Shown here piece by piece: positions 47,467 to 50,319 of a stretch of DNA of 50,319 nt (the stretch's first letter is position 1; each line of letters opens with the position of its first letter). Under the pieces are notes generated by a model. The model ran no database searches and had not been told where the DNA came from. It saw only the letters and a program-made list of their open reading frames with translations. Origin of the DNA: an uncultured Collinsella sp. Its GTDB lineage: Bacteria; Actinomycetota; Coriobacteriia; Coriobacteriales; Coriobacteriaceae. Both the position numbers and the translations under genes were made by a program. The stretch spans positions 1-50,319 of the forward strand of contig CAAEMX010000025.1 of NCBI GenBank assembly GCA_900757185.1, given 5' to 3'.

Positions 47467-50208
47467 GTGGCAGACGATATCAACAATAACGAGGGTATGG
47501 GCGAGGCCGGCGACGCCGGTATGCCCGATGATCTGAAACGCCTGCTTGCCCGTGCTGAGCAGGGCGAGGACGGCGATCCGGATGCCTATAACCCCGATGC
47601 CGATGATGATGAGGAAGAGGACGACGACGCCGAGCTCGAGGAGAGCTTTGGCGAAGTCGACCGCGGCGCCTCGGCCGGCGAGGATATCAACGGCGGTCAG
47701 CTCCAGATTTCGGAGTTCGGCCGCGAGATGAAGCAGTCGTTTATCGAGTACTCGATGTCGGTCATCACGGCCCGCGCCCTGCCGGACGTGCGCGACGGCC
47801 TAAAGCCGGTGCACCGTCGCATCCTGTACGCCATGAACGAGAGCGGCATCTACCCCAACCGTCCGCACAAGAAGTCGGCCTGGACGGTCGGCGAAGTTAT
47901 CGGTAAGTACCATCCGCACGGCGACTTCGCGGTCTATGAGGCCATGGTTCGCCTGGCGCAGTGGTTCTCCATGCGCACGCCGCTCATTGACGGTCACGGC
48001 AACTTCGGCAACATCGACGGCGACGGCGCCGCCGCCATGCGTTACACCGAGAGCCGCCTGGCAAAGCCCGCCATGGAGCTCCTGCGTGACCTACAGAAGG
48101 ACACCGTCGACTGGCAGCCCAACTACGACGAGTCGCTCGCCGAGCCCCAGGCGCTGCCCGCGCGTTTCCCCAACCTGCTGGTCAACGGCAGCCAGGGCAT
48201 CGCCGTCGGCATGGCCACCAACATCGCCCCGCACAACCTCACCGAGGCGATCGAGGCCACCTGCTACCTGATCGACAACCCCGACGCCACTGTCGACGAG
48301 CTCATGCAGATCATGCCCGGTCCGGACTTCCCCACCGGTGCCATCATCATGGGCAGTGCCGGCATTAAGCAGAGCTACGAGACCGGCCGCGGCTCCATCA
48401 CCGTGCGCGCCAAGGCTCATGTGGAGTCCACCAAGACCGGCCGTAGCCGCCTGGTCTTTACCGAGATTCCCTACATGGTCAACAAAGGCACCCTGCAGGA
48501 GAAGATAGCCCAGCTCGTCAACGACAAGCGCATCGAGGGTATCTCGGATATGCGCGATGAGTCCAACCAGAAGGGTATCCGTCTGGTCATCGAACTCAAG
48601 AAGGGCGTCATCCCGCAGGTCGTGCTCAACAACCTGTACAAGTACACCTCGCTGCAGACGACCTTTGGTGCCAACAACCTGGCGCTTGTCAACGGCGTGC
48701 CCAAATGCCTGAGCCTGCGCGAGATGCTGCAGCACTATATCGACCACCAGGTCGACGTCGTCACCCGCCGCACTCGTTTTGACCTCAAGAAGGCCCAGGC
48801 GCGTGCCCATATCCTCGAGGGCTATCTGATGGCTCTCGACCATATCGACGAGGTCATCAGCATCATCCGCTCCTCGCAGACCGATTCTGAGGCCAGCAGC
48901 CGCCTGATCGAGCGTTTTGGCTTTACGCCCGAGCAGACCACGGCCATTCTCGAGATGAAGCTGCGCCGCCTGACCGGCCTGGAGCGCGACAAGATTCAGG
49001 AAGAGCTGGACGGCCTGCGCCGCGCCATCGCCTACTACGAGGACCTGTTGGCGCACGAGGAGAAGATCCTGGGCGTCATCAAGGAAGAGATGCGCGAGAT
49101 CTCCAAGAAGTTCGGCGACAAGCGCCGCACCGAGATCAGCCATGTCGAGAAGGACCTGGATGTCGAAGATCTGATTGCCGACGAGGACATGGTCGTGACC
49201 ATCACCCACACCGGCTACGTCAAGCGCATCCCGGTGGCCGCCTACCGCGCCCAAAAGCGCGGCGGCAAGGGCGTGTCGGGCGTCAACCTCAAAGAGGACG
49301 ACGTTATCGACGAGATGTTCATCGCGTCCACGCACGAGTACGTGCTGTTCTTCTCGAGCAAGGGTAAGGTCTACCGCCTGAAGGTGCACGAGCTGCCGGT
49401 GGGTACGCGCCAGGCGCGCGGCACCGCGATCGTCAACCTGCTGCCCTTCGAGGAGGGCGAGAAGATCGCGAGCGTCATCAGCTGCCGCGAGTTCCCTGCC
49501 GACGAGTACCTGATGTTTGCCACCAAGAGCGGCATGGTCAAGAAGACCGTAATGAGCGCATATGACCGCAGCCGCCGCGACGGCCTGATCGCTATCAACC
49601 TGCGTGACGACGACGCGCTGCTGAACGTGCGCCGCGTGCGCGAGGGCGACAAGATTATCCTGGCCACCACCGCGGGCAAGGCGATCATGTTCTCCGAGGA
49701 GCAGGTGCGCGCCACCGGCCGCGATACTAGCGGCGTTCGCGGTATCGGTATGAAGGACGGCGTGAGCGTTCTGGGCATGGAAGTCACTAACGGCAACGGC
49801 GATCTATTCGTCATCACCGAGCGCGGCTACGGCAAGCGCACGCCGGTCGCGGACTACCCGGAGCAGAATCGCGGCGGCCAGGGCGTCTACACCATCCAAA
49901 TGACCGAGCGTAAGGGCAACCTCGCGGCCATGAAGACGGTGGGCCCGCAGCACGAGTTGTTCATCGTGACGGAGGGCGCGACGGTCATTCGCGTCAAGAC
50001 CGATGAGATTAGCCAGACTGGCCGCGCTACCCAGGGCGTCAAGATGATGACCGTCGACGACAACGACCGCATCTGCGCCGTAGCCCGCATGACAGCCGCC
50101 AAGGAGAAGCCCGAAGGCGAAGGCGCCGAGGCCGCAACCGACGTCGAAGAGGCCCCAGTCGACCTAGGCGACGGCAACGACATGCCAGAGGATCTCCTAG
50201 ACGAGTAA
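47467..50208 (+). CDS. gyrA: DNA gyrase subunit A
   Basis: GyrA of 913 residues, starting at GTG with AAGGAGG upstream and lying 11 bases after gyrB. The catalytic tyrosine is Tyr193 in AAMRYTESR. The breakage-reunion domain and six-bladed C-terminal wrap domain are intact, with a GyrA-box-like QKRGGKG. Two oddities stand out. The first 75 or so residues form an acidic extension, rich in Asp and Glu, that standard GyrA lacks. In the quinolone pocket the sequence HPHGDFAVYE has Phe154 where Escherichia coli has Ser83 and Glu158 where it has Asp87. The C-terminus is also acidic. The gene ends before a strong terminator. Confidence 0.97.
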   Translation: MADDINNNEGMGEAGDAGMPDDLKRLLARAEQGEDGDPDAYNPDADDDEEEDDDAELEESFGEVDRGASAGEDINGGQLQISEFGREMKQSFIEYSMSVITARALPDVRDGLKPVHRRILYAMNESGIYPNRPHKKSAWTVGEVIGKYHPHGDFAVYEAMVRLAQWFSMRTPLIDGHGNFGNIDGDGAAAMRYTESRLAKPAMELLRDLQKDTVDWQPNYDESLAEPQALPARFPNLLVNGSQGIAVGMATNIAPHNLTEAIEATCYLIDNPDATVDELMQIMPGPDFPTGAIIMGSAGIKQSYETGRGSITVRAKAHVESTKTGRSRLVFTEIPYMVNKGTLQEKIAQLVNDKRIEGISDMRDESNQKGIRLVIELKKGVIPQVVLNNLYKYTSLQTTFGANNLALVNGVPKCLSLREMLQHYIDHQVDVVTRRTRFDLKKAQARAHILEGYLMALDHIDEVISIIRSSQTDSEASSRLIERFGFTPEQTTAILEMKLRRLTGLERDKIQEELDGLRRAIAYYEDLLAHEEKILGVIKEEMREISKKFGDKRRTEISHVEKDLDVEDLIADEDMVVTITHTGYVKRIPVAAYRAQKRGGKGVSGVNLKEDDVIDEMFIASTHEYVLFFSSKGKVYRLKVHELPVGTRQARGTAIVNLLPFEEGEKIASVISCREFPADEYLMFATKSGMVKKTVMSAYDRSRRDGLIAINLRDDDALLNVRRVREGDKIILATTAGKAIMFSEEQVRATGRDTSGVRGIGMKDGVSVLGMEVTNGNGDLFVITERGYGKRTPVADYPEQNRGGQGVYTIQMTERKGNLAAMKTVGPQHELFIVTEGATVIRVKTDEISQTGRATQGVKMMTVDDNDRICAVARMTAAKEKPEGEGAEAATDVEEAPVDLGDGNDMPEDLLDE

Positions 50209-50248
50209 GAGGCCCTAGCTGGTAAAAATCATCAGACCCCTTACATCG

Positions 50249-50281
50249 GCGGTCGGCGCACTGCGCGCCGACCGCTTTTTT
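50249..50281 (+). terminator. Terminator of gyrB-gyrA
   Basis: Perfect 11-bp stem (50249-50259 with 50265-50275) with a 5-base loop and six T residues. Confidence 0.92.
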
Positions 50282-50319
50282 GACAATCTTGAACCTCGCG
50301 TCGGCCCCGGCTGCCCGGC

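Overview
The window looks like the replication-origin neighbourhood of a high-GC (roughly 60%) actinobacterium of the class Coriobacteriia, most probably a Collinsella-like gut commensal. This is inferred from composition, codon use and gene content, not from a database search. The gene order from rpmH through rnpA, yidD, yidC, khpB/jag, rsmG, parA and parB on the minus strand, opposed to dnaA, dnaN, recF, a DUF721/DciA gene, gyrB and gyrA on the plus strand, is the classic bacterial oriC arrangement.

Region by region. 1-1.75 kb: accessory DNA next to a minus-strand tRNA-Lys. It holds a TraX-family membrane protein, a possible gene remnant, a partial copy of the tRNA 3' end and a diverged repeat pair. 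1.78-12.9 kb: ordinary minus-strand genes. These are an M29 aminopeptidase, purC with a coupled membrane protein gene, a two-component system, a Tat-exported lipoprotein coupled to a TSCPD protein, a solute-binding protein coupled to a GGDEF cyclase, and purB. 12.98-19.23 kb: a defence-like island between a tRNA-Gly and a 14-bp copy of that tRNA's 3' end. It carries an AlbA_2 (Schlafen-type) ATPase behind five copies of a CTAATGTAATT motif. It also carries a three-gene operon of a small probable DNA-binding protein, a fused nuclease-methyltransferase and a specificity subunit. 19.6-31.5 kb: a sortase-anchored thioester-domain adhesin, an M28-like membrane peptidase with a very large insertion, two overlapping WYL regulators and a DinG-type helicase with an exonuclease domain. 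31.5-33.7 kb: ddl and rlmN.

33.7-50.3 kb is the origin region. Five parS-like sites are visible: one beside rlmN, three in front of parA and one inside dnaA. Repeated TTTTCAACA motifs, likely DnaA boxes, lie on both sides of a two-gene segment. That segment contains dnaA and, upstream of it, an unusual protein with an N-terminal GHKL ATPase domain, a long glutamine/proline/tyrosine-rich linker and a C-terminal winged helix. The dnaA-dnaN gap ends in an AT-rich stretch suited to origin opening. gyrB and gyrA follow, and GyrA has Phe and Glu at the two main quinolone-contact positions.

The three most noteworthy items are the ATPase/Q-rich/winged-helix protein placed inside the origin, the tRNA-Gly-flanked island with its iterated operators and BcgI-like restriction-modification genes, and the parS site embedded in the DnaA linker. 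Functional statements rest on family recognition and motif reading; no searches or alignments were run.
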